Source of the DNA: Frankiales bacterium
Lineage (GTDB): Bacteria > Actinomycetota > Actinomycetes > JAFAQI01
DNA length: 5,982 nucleotides
Assembly (NCBI GenBank): GCA_019246495.1
Contig: JAFAQI010000366.1
Location: 1 to 5,982 of the forward strand
Reading direction: 5' to 3'
In this document: piece after piece, positions 1 through 4,923 of the stretch
Position numbering within the stretch: position 1 is the first letter of the stretch
Layout: the number at the start of each line of letters is the position of its first letter
Made by a program: the position numbers and the translations under genes
Notes under the pieces: generated by a model
What the model saw: the letters and a program-made list of their open reading frames with translations, nothing else
Databases searched by the model: none
Told to the model about the DNA's origin: nothing

Positions 1-210
1 GACCAGGCCGTCCGAGCCGGCTCCGACGAAGAAGCTCACGTGGTCGCCGACGGACAGGTGGTCGACGCTGCCTGGCGGTATCCGGTTGAGGATGGCAAGC
101 ATCTGCTCGGGCTGGTGGCTGGCGCCGTTCAGAGCTGCGGGGAACAGTCCGACGCGGATGTTGGCGGTCGGCGTGGCCCCGTTGGCGCCGGGCGCAGGTC
201 GGTCAGCCAT
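1..210 (-). CDS. Luciferase-like (probably F420-dependent) oxidoreductase, N-terminal part
   Basis: Only the first 70 residues are in the window; the gene runs off the left edge. Reading leftwards from the ATG at 210, a 16-residue Ala/Pro/Gly-rich lead is followed by a beta strand (NIRVGLFP, residues 17-24), a helix (HQPEQMLAILNRI) and the segment VDHLSVGDHVSF (residues 49-60). That strand-turn pattern is typical of the first strands of luciferase-like monooxygenase TIM barrels, many of which in actinomycetes use coenzyme F420. Cofactor and substrate cannot be told from this fragment. The start overlaps the stop of the upstream methyltransferase gene (ATGGCTGA, 203-210), and no strong ribosome binding site precedes it, so translational coupling is likely. 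The overlap makes a shared transcript very probable. The family call is fairly secure; F420 use is inference. Confidence 0.72.
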   Translation of the reverse strand, partial: MADRPAPGANGATPTANIRVGLFPAALNGASHQPEQMLAILNRIPPGSVDHLSVGDHVSFFVGAGSDGLV

Positions 211-898
211 GACCGACCGCCAGGTGGGCGCGGCCGGCAACGAGCGGGCGCACGATGGGCGGCATCGCTCGCCACGAGCCCTTGTCGACAGTGTCGAGCG
301 TCAGGCCAGCCGCAGCCATCAAATGCGCGGTCGCGCGGTTGCAGCGGCAACCTCGGGCGAACCGGCGCCACGGTTGCGCCAGCCGGTCCTGCCAGCGGGC
401 CAGCAGCGGCGACTCCGCCCGGACGTGCTCGACGAACAGCAGCTGGCCATCTGGCCGCAGCACCCGAACGATCTCGCGAAGCACAGTCTCGGGTTCGTCG
501 ACGGTGCACAACACGAAGGTGGATACGACGGTGTCGACCGAAGCGTCGTCGAACGGCAGCCGTTCCGCCGGCGCGCTGACCACCCGCGCTGACCGGCTGC
601 CGCGCTTCACCGCTTTATCGAGACGCGAGCGCATGCTCGGATCGGGCTCGGCAAGGACCAGGTCCTCGACTGTGTCCGGGTAGTGCGGCAGGTTCAGGCC
701 GGTGCCGGCGCCGATTTCCACGGTGCGACCACGCGCGCAAGTGAGCACCGTGCTGCGCAGATCACGCCCGCCGACCCGTTCGGCGACCCAGAGAAAGGGG
801 TCGTACACCGCGGCAAACGTTCGCGCCCACAGCGTTGGCGGCTGAGTGGAAACCCGTCGCTGCACTTCGGTTTGCATAGAGGTCATCGTGCGGCGCAC
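203..898 (-). CDS. Class I SAM-dependent methyltransferase (UbiE/METTL7-like)
   Basis: A 231-residue soluble methyltransferase predicted to move a methyl group from S-adenosylmethionine to a small molecule. The SAM-binding motif I is VEIGAGTGLN (residues 60-69), the acidic residue ending strand 2 is E84 in LAEPDPSM, the AERLPFDDASVDTV segment (111-124) is the usual motif before strand 4, and VLRPDGQLLFVEHV (146-159) is the post-motif. The C-terminal part (W177 to about residue 198, with ARGCRCNRAT) resembles the GCxxNRxT stretch of the METTL7/phospholipid-methyltransferase-like group, so a hydrophobic acceptor is possible but unproven. The longest reading starts at GTG 898; ATG 886 or ATG 877 are also possible and no convincing ribosome binding site separates them. 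It lies 64 nt after the regulator gene and overlaps the oxidoreductase gene by 8 nt, suggesting one operon. Confidence 0.88.
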   Translation of the reverse strand: MRRTMTSMQTEVQRRVSTQPPTLWARTFAAVYDPFLWVAERVGGRDLRSTVLTCARGRTVEIGAGTGLNLPHYPDTVEDLVLAEPDPSMRSRLDKAVKRGSRSARVVSAPAERLPFDDASVDTVVSTFVLCTVDEPETVLREIVRVLRPDGQLLFVEHVRAESPLLARWQDRLAQPWRRFARGCRCNRATAHLMAAAGLTLDTVDKGSWRAMPPIVRPLVAGRAHLAVGHG

Positions 899-910
899 CG
901 CCGGCGGCGC

Positions 911-959
911 GCATCGCCCACGTCGGCCATCTGCAGAAGATGGCCCGATCCGGTGATGC
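911..959. repeat. 49-bp nested inverted repeat between regulator and methyltransferase genes
   Basis: Two concentric inverted repeats share the same centre at base 935. The inner arms are GGCCATCT (925-932) and AGATGGCC (938-945), a perfect 8-bp match around a 5-nt centre. The outer arms are GCATCGCC (911-918) and GGTGATGC (952-959), which pair over 8 bp with one G-T. Six-base unpaired stretches separate the arms on both sides. The element fills most of the 64-nt gap between the stop of the hydrolase-LuxR gene and the methyltransferase start. There is no T-rich run after it on either strand, so it is not a classical intrinsic terminator. It could be an operator for the adjacent regulator, or an RNA hairpin that tunes expression between the two genes. 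Confidence 0.6.
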
Positions 960-962
960 GCC

Positions 963-2003
963 CTACAGCAGGCCCAGTCGCGCGGCTTCGGCTACCGCCG
1001 CCGCACGGGTCGAGCGTCCGAGCTTGTGGCGAATGTTGGCGACGTGTCGATGCACGGTGTGCTGGCTCAGCACCAGCTGTTCCGCCATCTCCTGATCACT
1101 CAACCCACTTGCCATCAACGCCAGGATCTCTCGCTCCCGGCCCGAGAGCTGCACGGGTAGAAGTTCGGTGCCAGCGGCCGCTGACGTGCCGGGTGCCAGA
1201 GCCGAACGCACCGCCCGCGCCACCGAGGACGCGTCCCCCGCCCAGGGGAAGTGGGCGCTTCCGTCCAGCGGGATCAACGTGGCGTGCTTGATCCCCGCTG
1301 CGAGTTCCCGACCGAGCCGGTAGGGGATTGCCTTGTCGCCTCGGCGGTGAATCACCACGGTCGGAGCTCGCACCCGACCCAACTCAGCACGGACATCGTT
1401 GCCATAGACCGACTGCAGAAGCGCCGCCGCCGTCTCAGGACTCGTTGCCTCACGCTGATAACGCGCCAGGCGATCTTCGTCCTCGCTGCTTACGTCGTCT
1501 AAGAACATGTCGGCCAGCAGGCGCGATCCCAAGCCCCAGTGGGAACGCACCGTTGTCAAGATGGCCTCACGCACCTGCCACGACGTGATCGACCCGCCAT
1601 CGGCGTACGCGCCGTAGAGCACTAACCGGTCGACTCGATCTGGATAGCGCGCCGCGAACGCGGTTGCGGCGCAGCCGCCGGATGAACCGCCGATCAAGGT
1701 GGTCTTCTCGAGACCGAGCTCGTCCAGGACCGAACACAGCAGGGCGACCTCGCCGTCGAGGGTGAAGTCGTCGTCGACGACATCTCGATCGGACATGCCT
1801 ACGCCGGGCCGGTCGTAGCGCACCAATGTGTGACTTGCGACCGCCGATTCCCAGAACTCTCGGAACGCTCGCTCTTTCCAGTCCAGCTCCAGGTGGCTGA
1901 TCCACCAAGCCGGAGCGACGATCGGCGGCCCGGATCCGGTCATCGAAAAGGCGACTCGTCGGCCATGCGACTGCATGAACCGGATGCCCGACTCACGCGC
2001 CAC
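963..2003 (-). CDS. Alpha/beta-hydrolase fused to LuxR-type DNA-binding domain
   Basis: A 346-residue fusion. Residues about 7-270 form an alpha/beta-hydrolase fold: a GSGPPIV oxyanion-region strand (23-29), YDRPGVGMSD (63-72), nucleophile elbow G106-S107-S108-G109-G110 with S108 the likely nucleophile, an acid at D223 (HRRGDKAIP) and a histidine at H251 (GSAHFPW). The catalytic triad thus looks complete. A linker rich in Ala, Gly and Pro (about 270-284) leads to a LuxR/GerE helix-turn-helix at 285-346 (LSGREREILALMASGLSDQE, then QHTVHRHVANIRHKLG). It probably acts as a one-component regulator in which the hydrolase part binds or processes a ligand; known relatives pair this hydrolase type with LuxR or cyclase domains. 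The GTG at 2003 is chosen because relatives carry an IRF-like strand before the region that ATG 1976 (residue 10) would begin with. There is no receiver domain. The ligand is unknown. Confidence 0.88.
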   Translation of the reverse strand: MARESGIRFMQSHGRRVAFSMTGSGPPIVAPAWWISHLELDWKERAFREFWESAVASHTLVRYDRPGVGMSDRDVVDDDFTLDGEVALLCSVLDELGLEKTTLIGGSSGGCAATAFAARYPDRVDRLVLYGAYADGGSITSWQVREAILTTVRSHWGLGSRLLADMFLDDVSSEDEDRLARYQREATSPETAAALLQSVYGNDVRAELGRVRAPTVVIHRRGDKAIPYRLGRELAAGIKHATLIPLDGSAHFPWAGDASSVARAVRSALAPGTSAAAGTELLPVQLSGREREILALMASGLSDQEMAEQLVLSQHTVHRHVANIRHKLGRSTRAAAVAEAARLGLL

Positions 2004-2009
2004 AGCCCA

Positions 2010-2015
2010 ACAGTA
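2010..2015 (-). promoter_or_regulatory. Candidate -10 box for a leaderless regulator transcript
   Basis: On the minus strand TACTGT (TAnnnT, the usual actinobacterial -10 pattern) ends 6 nt before the GTG at 2003. Transcription would then start at or next to the start codon itself. No Shine-Dalgarno sequence precedes the GTG, which fits leaderless translation. No good -35 box is visible at 16-18 nt, so this is a tentative call. It would let the regulator cassette be transcribed apart from the DUF3073 gene that ends only 42 nt upstream. Confidence 0.35.
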
Positions 2016-2045
2016 CGGCGTTGTTCACCCGCTGGCCGGGCTCAG

Positions 2046-2234
2046 TCAGTCTTCGGCGTCGTAGTCCGATTCGTCGGCGTCGTCCTCGTCGTCTTCGTCG
2101 TCGGCGACATACGTCGGGTCCCCGCGCTCGGCGGCGAGTTCCGCCTGCAGGCGCTCGAGATCGGTCCCGCCGGAGCTGTATTTCAGCTGGCGGGCGACCT
2201 TCGTCTGCTTGGCCTTGGCCCGGCCGCGCCCCAT
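2046..2234 (-). CDS. DUF3073 family small protein
   Basis: A 62-residue protein of unknown function, matching the actinobacterial DUF3073 family. The basic N-terminus MGRGRAKAKQTKVARQLKYS (residues 1-20) is the family hallmark. A short amphipathic middle (TDLERLQAELAAERGDP, 24-40) follows, and the last 18 residues from D45 are almost all Asp and Glu apart from A53, S56, Y58 and A60. The opposite charges of the two ends suggest binding to nucleic acid or to a basic partner, but no function is established. The ATG at 2234 has a strong ribosome binding site (GAGGGGG, 2242-2248) 7 nt upstream. It lies 111 nt after the dehydrogenase gene on the same strand, a neighbourhood recalled from Streptomyces. 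The acidic tail is encoded by a GTC/GTCGTC-rich low-complexity tract on the plus strand. Confidence 0.92.
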   Translation of the reverse strand: MGRGRAKAKQTKVARQLKYSSGGTDLERLQAELAAERGDPTYVADDEDDEDDADESDYDAED

Positions 2235-2241
2235 GGCTCGA

Positions 2242-2248
2242 CCCCCTC
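2242..2248 (-). promoter_or_regulatory. Ribosome binding site of the DUF3073 gene
   Basis: GAGGGGG on the minus strand lies 7 nt before the ATG at 2234. It is one of the clearest Shine-Dalgarno matches in the window and fixes this start. Confidence 0.75.
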
Positions 2249-2270
2249 GGTACGCCGGGGCGACCCGGCG

Positions 2271-2295
2271 GTCAACAACAACGACGTCAACAACA
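2271..2295. repeat. Two exact copies of GTCAACAACA, 15 bp apart
   Basis: GTCAACAACA occurs at 2271-2280 and again at 2286-2295, in the 111-bp gap upstream of the DUF3073 gene. On the minus strand each copy reads TGTTGTTGAC, and the TTGAC ends resemble a -35 box. The downstream copy (TTGACC) is followed after 17 nt by TACCGA, a weak -10 match, but that would put the transcript start inside the ribosome binding site, so a promoter in this form is doubtful. A regulator binding site is the other option. The tract is distinctly AT-richer than its surroundings. Confidence 0.5.
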
Positions 2296-2298
2296 GGC

Positions 2299-2325
2299 TC
2301 TGATCAGATGCCGGCGAAAGCCGAC
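2299..2325 (-). terminator. Possible weak terminator or processing hairpin after the dehydrogenase gene
   Basis: Read on the minus strand, a 6-bp stem (GTCGGC/GCCGGC with one G-U pair, loop TTTC, 2310-2325) begins about 20 nt after the dehydrogenase stop. It is followed at once by the perfect 10-bp palindrome TCTGATCAGA (2299-2308). There is no run of T, so factor-independent termination is uncertain. The pair could mark a transcript end or an RNA-processing point between the dehydrogenase and DUF3073 genes. Confidence 0.3.
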
Positions 2326-2345
2326 GCGCCCAAGGATAACGTGCC

Positions 2346-3416
2346 TCAGCGGCCGGCCAGCCAGAACCGGCGTAAGCGCCCGATCTGGGTCATCCGGCGT
2401 TCGGCCAGCCGGTCCGCCGCGACCGCCGGCGGCACGCCTTCGTCAGCCGCCAGCGCGAAGATCCGCCGGGTCGTGTCGAAGATCTCCGTCGCCTTCGCGC
2501 GGGCCCGCGGCTCGGAGTAGCCCTCGATCTCGTCCGCCACCTGGATGAGGCCGCCGGAGTTCACGACGTAGTCGGGCGCGTAGACCACGCCGCGCTCTTC
2601 GAGCTGCTTCTCGATGCCCGGGTGCGCGAGCTGGTTGTTCGCAGCGCCGCAGACGACCTTCGCCTGGAGAACCGCGACCGTCTCGTCCGACAGCGCCCCG
2701 CCCAGCGCGCACGGTGCATAGACATCCATCGTCGCCGCGACGAGTGCGTTCGGGTCGACGGCGTCGACCTCAGGGTGCAGGACGCGGACCCGGTCGACCG
2801 CGTCCCGGTTCACATCCGCGACTACGACCGAGGCGCCGTCCTCGAGCAGGTGCTCGACCAGGTGGTGACCGACCTTGCCGACCCCCGCGACGCCGACCCG
2901 CCGGCCGCGGAGCGTCGGGTTGCCCCACGCCACCTCGGCCGCGGCCCGCATGCCCTGGAACACGCCGTACGCCGTCAGGATCGACGAGTCGCCGGCGCCG
3001 CCATGAGCAGGCGACCGGCCCGTGACGAAGGCCGACTCGCGCGCGACGACGTCCATGTCCTCGACGTAGGTGCCGACATCGCAGGCGGTGTAGTAGCGCC
3101 CGTTCAGCGATTGCACGAACCGGCCATAAGCGCGCAGCAACGCCTCGGTCTTGTCGGTCGCCGGGTCGCCGATGATGACGGCCTTGCCACCACCGAGGTC
3201 GAGGCCCGCGCACGCGGCCTTGTAGGCCATGGCGCGCGACAGGTTCAACACGTCGGCGAGCGCGTCGTCCTCGCTCGCATAGGGATAGAAGCGCGTGCCG
3301 CCGAGTGCGGGTCCGAGCGCCGTCGAGAAGATCGCGATGATCGCGCGCAGGCCGGACTCCGGGTCATGGCAGAACGTCACCTGCTCGTGGCCGGTGCCAC
3401 GGTCGAACACGCTCAC
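2346..3416 (-). CDS. vdh: Leucine/valine-type amino-acid dehydrogenase (probable valine dehydrogenase)
   Basis: A 356-residue cytoplasmic enzyme predicted to deaminate L-valine and related branched-chain amino acids to 2-oxo acids with NAD, the first step of their breakdown. All family marks are present: substrate-binding K66 (MAYKAA), catalytic K78 in LGGGKAVI (74-81), D113 in ACDVGT, a Rossmann dinucleotide-binding loop GVAGVGKVG (175-183), the NAD-selecting acidic residue D201 at the end of the next strand (VVADVNRD), the AANNQL turn (258-263) and VVNSGGLI (284-291). The length is normal for the family. The GTG at 3416 has GGGGAG 6 nt upstream (3423-3428). Valine preference is inferred from the recalled Streptomyces gene order (DUF3073, vdh, hypothetical, bldC); leucine or phenylalanine dehydrogenase activity cannot be excluded from sequence. 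It is divergent from the 3520 gene. Confidence 0.93.
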   Translation of the reverse strand: MSVFDRGTGHEQVTFCHDPESGLRAIIAIFSTALGPALGGTRFYPYASEDDALADVLNLSRAMAYKAACAGLDLGGGKAVIIGDPATDKTEALLRAYGRFVQSLNGRYYTACDVGTYVEDMDVVARESAFVTGRSPAHGGAGDSSILTAYGVFQGMRAAAEVAWGNPTLRGRRVGVAGVGKVGHHLVEHLLEDGASVVVADVNRDAVDRVRVLHPEVDAVDPNALVAATMDVYAPCALGGALSDETVAVLQAKVVCGAANNQLAHPGIEKQLEERGVVYAPDYVVNSGGLIQVADEIEGYSEPRARAKATEIFDTTRRIFALAADEGVPPAVAADRLAERRMTQIGRLRRFWLAGR

Positions 3417-3519
3417 GGTTGTCTCCCCACAACGCCGTCGGTGCGGGCTTGCGGAGATCGAGCGTAGTCGGCTCGCCGCCCATGACGGCCGATCTGCGCG
3501 GCGGTGACAGGATGGGGCC
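3417..3519. promoter_or_regulatory. Divergent promoter region between vdh and the 3520 gene
   Basis: These 103 bp must carry the start signals for both genes. For vdh, minus-strand TACGCT (3461-3466) fits the TAnnnT -10 pattern and would give a leader of about 38 nt ending in the strong ribosome binding site GGGGAG (3423-3428). No clear -35 box is seen. For the rightward gene only a weak AGGA about 8 nt before GTG 3520 can be pointed to, and no promoter is evident. Shared control of the two genes is possible but not shown. Confidence 0.4.
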
Positions 3520-4380
3520 GTGATCGGCTGCTCCGCGTTTCTGCGGGTCTATGAGCCGCTGGACGGCCTGCCCGATCACGAGCGTGCACGCTGGGCGCCG
3601 TACGTCGAGTCCGGAACGTCGCCGAGCCGCCCGGTCCTCATGGCGATGGAGCACGAGGCGGCGCTGGCTGCGGTGCTCGCCGTGCCGCCCCGCACCGATG
3701 TCGGGCACCTCGGCGACCACGCCTATGTCCGGCATCACGACGGCCGCGCCTACGTCTGCCCCTGGCGGCTGCAGCTCCGGGCGTGGGCCGCGCTCGAGGA
3801 CTTCCGGGCCTTGTTGCCGGACGAGATCGCGGAGGCGTTCCTGCCGTTGGCGACCGCCGCCGCGGCCGAGGTCGAGCACGACGCCTGGGTCACCACCAAC
3901 CCGGACGTCGAGGTCGGCATCCGCAGCTCCACGTGGTCGATCCCGACGCCGTGGTTCGCGCTATTCGAGGCGGACGAGCGCCGGCTCGTGCTGGGTGAGC
4001 GCCGCTCGTCCGGCGCGCCGCCGCACACCGGGCTCGACCGCGCGCTCGTCTATGTGACCGCGATGTCGCGGGCGCGGCGCCGGGTGGCCCGTGGCCTGCA
4101 CGTGCTCAAGCGGGTCTTCGAGGACGGGCCGGTCATCGACGCGGTCGAGGAGATCGGCCGCTGGCTCGAGGCGTTCCACCCGCACTCGATCGTCGAGCTC
4201 GACTACGGCGGGCTGGTGCACCTCGTCGACGACGAGACGCTCGGCAGCGACGACTCCGTCGGCGAGATCGCCGGCGCCATCGAGCGGCTGGCCGAGGGCG
4301 ACACGGACGGGGCGTCCGCCCGCTACGAGAGCGTCGTCTCCCGCTGGCGCGCCATCGCCGCGCTCGAACACGCTAATTAG
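3520..4380 (+). CDS. Conserved protein of unknown function between vdh and bldC
   Basis: A 286-residue soluble protein; I do not recognise a catalytic domain. No signal peptide or membrane segment is visible. It opens with hydrophobic [16 protein letters not shown], then has an RARWAPYVE segment, a possible strand-rich middle including [34 protein letters not shown] (about 76-89) and [17 protein letters not shown] (about 137-153). The C-terminal half contains basic [20 protein letters not shown] and an acidic, helical end. Codon use is strongly GC-rich, with a third-position bias typical of a real gene. The start is GTG 3520, with AGGA about 8 nt upstream. An equivalent gene is recalled in the same place, next to bldC, in Streptomyces (SCO4090), so conservation of position suggests a link to bldC or vdh. 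The tryptophan-rich motifs hint at a binding rather than an enzymatic role, but this is a guess. Confidence 0.85.
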   Translation: MIGCSAFLRVYEPLDGLPDHERARWAPYVESGTSPSRPVLMAMEHEAALAAVLAVPPRTDVGHLGDHAYVRHHDGRAYVCPWRLQLRAWAALEDFRALLPDEIAEAFLPLATAAAAEVEHDAWVTTNPDVEVGIRSSTWSIPTPWFALFEADERRLVLGERRSSGAPPHTGLDRALVYVTAMSRARRRVARGLHVLKRVFEDGPVIDAVEEIGRWLEAFHPHSIVELDYGGLVHLVDDETLGSDDSVGEIAGAIERLAEGDTDGASARYESVVSRWRAIAALEHAN

Positions 4381-4393
4381 AGCGCTTGTTGAG

Positions 4394-4481
4394 GGTGGCT
4401 TGACCGCCGATTTCGGTACGAGACGGACTAGTCCTCCGCGGCGGAAAGATGGCCCGACCTAGCCATATCGGACAAGCCACC
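4394..4481 (+). other. Long-range inverted repeat in the bldC upstream region
   Basis: GGTGGCTTG (4394-4402) is the perfect complement of CAAGCCACC (4473-4481). Nested just inside, CCGAT (4407-4411) complements ATCGG (4467-4471). An alternative pairing, TTTCGGT (4411-4417) with ACCGAAA (4479-4485), would use three bases of the same right arm and so exclude the first fold. The element lies in the 164-nt gap between the stop of the unknown gene and the bldC start, and its right end is 50 nt from the ribosome binding site. If this DNA is transcribed it could form two competing folds; if the bldC promoter lies inside, it is a DNA-level repeat instead. A lone -35-like TTGACC occurs at 4400-4405 without a good -10 at normal spacing. 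Confidence 0.45.
4425..4434. repeat. Perfect 10-bp palindrome GGACTAGTCC
   Basis: GGACTAGTCC lies in the bldC upstream region, inside the loop of the long-range repeat and about 110 nt before the bldC start. It could be a binding site for a dimeric regulator or a short RNA hairpin. It sits directly before a CCGCGG-containing stretch. No protein can be named for it. Confidence 0.4.
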
Positions 4482-4530
4482 GAAAAGGGCACCATGGCAG
4501 TCACGCCGCTACACCCGTTGCGGCATCAAA

Positions 4531-4536
4531 AAGGAG
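4531..4536 (+). promoter_or_regulatory. Ribosome binding site of bldC
   Basis: AAGGAG followed by an 8-nt spacer precedes the ATG at 4545. It decides the start of bldC in favour of 4545 over the in-frame ATGs at 4449 and 4494, neither of which has a comparable site. Confidence 0.85.
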
Positions 4537-4544
4537 AAAAGGCC

Positions 4545-4754
4545 ATGAGCGCTCGCACGCCCGACGCCGAGCCGCTGCTCACGCCGGCTGAGGTCGCCAC
4601 GATGTTCCGTGTCGACCCCAAGACCGTCACGCGCTGGGCGAAGGCAGGCAAGCTCACGTCCATCCGGACCCTCGGCGGCCACCGCCGTTATCGCGAGAGC
4701 GAGGTCCGCGCGCTGCTGGCCGGCATCCCGAGCCAGCGCGTCGAGGGCAACTGA
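4545..4754 (+). CDS. bldC: Developmental DNA-binding protein BldC (MerR-like)
   Basis: A 69-residue DNA-binding protein, the size of Streptomyces BldC (68 residues as I recall) and nearly identical to it from the start MSARTPDAEPLLTPAEVATM. It consists of a single MerR-type winged helix-turn-helix: LTPAEVATMFRVDPKTVTRW (12-31) is the helix-turn-helix, and the wing is formed by TSIRTLGGHRRYRESEV (38-54). There is no effector-binding or dimerisation domain, as expected for BldC, which binds DNA by head-to-tail cooperative assembly on direct repeats. In Streptomyces it holds back the start of development and sporulation. The start at 4545 is fixed by AAGGAG at 4531-4536; the reading frame stays open upstream to ATG 4449, giving a spurious 32-residue extension. 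The leader is long and structured. The final residues (SQRVEGN) differ from Streptomyces, as this tail usually varies. Confidence 0.96.
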   Translation: MSARTPDAEPLLTPAEVATMFRVDPKTVTRWAKAGKLTSIRTLGGHRRYRESEVRALLAGIPSQRVEGN

Positions 4755-4763
4755 CCCACCGCA

Positions 4764-4796
4764 CAGCAGACTCGCCCGAGTCGTTCGTCCCTGCTG
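4764..4796 (+). terminator. Possible terminator hairpin after bldC
   Basis: CAGCAG (4764-4769) complements CTGCTG (4791-4796), and inside it ACTC (4770-4773) complements GAGT (4778-4781) around a short GCCC loop. The hairpin starts 10 nt after the bldC stop, the right position for a terminator. There is no T-run, only TTCGTCC within the right side, so it would be a U-poor actinobacterial type of terminator or just a transcript-end stabiliser. The rest of the 168-nt gap up to the acyl-CoA dehydrogenase gene is GC-rich, with no other gene visible. Confidence 0.4.
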
Positions 4797-4904
4797 CGCC
4801 GTAGCCCAGCGGCGGCGCATCGGCCCCCGAACACTCGCGGCGGACCGGCGGGCCGCGCCACCCTGCCCACGGGTGACGCGGCCCACCGTCGTCTCCGGGG
4901 GGCA

Positions 4905-4923
4905 TTGCCGCACACTTGCCGCA
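4905..4923 (+). repeat. Direct repeat TTGCCGCA, 11 bp apart, touching the next start codon
   Basis: TTGCCGCA occurs at 4905-4912 and 4916-4923. The second copy includes the A of the ATG of the acyl-CoA dehydrogenase gene. One helical turn of spacing would suit a protein bound to one face of the DNA at the transcription start, but the repeat is short and could be chance. Confidence 0.35.

Noticed and set aside
285..297. Palindrome TCGACAGTGTCGA
   Set aside because: It lies inside the methyltransferase coding sequence and is accounted for by codons for LDTVDK; there is no reason to see it as a site.
2021..2548. 175-residue Arg/Pro/Ser-rich frame on the plus strand
   Set aside because: It covers DUF3073, the gap and the vdh 3' end in antisense; its composition is that of a GC shadow frame.
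2622..3467. 281-residue open frame on the plus strand, opposite vdh
   Set aside because: It is antisense to a clearly conserved dehydrogenase, is Arg/Asp-rich without any domain, and is explained by high GC in the opposite frame.
4373..4380. Palindrome CTAATTAG over the stop codon of the unknown gene
   Set aside because: It is AT-rich and striking in this GC-rich DNA, but 8 bp is short and the stop codon explains part of it; no partner signal was found.
4400..4405. TTGACC as a bldC -35 box
   Set aside because: No acceptable -10 box lies 16-18 nt downstream, so a promoter cannot be supported here.
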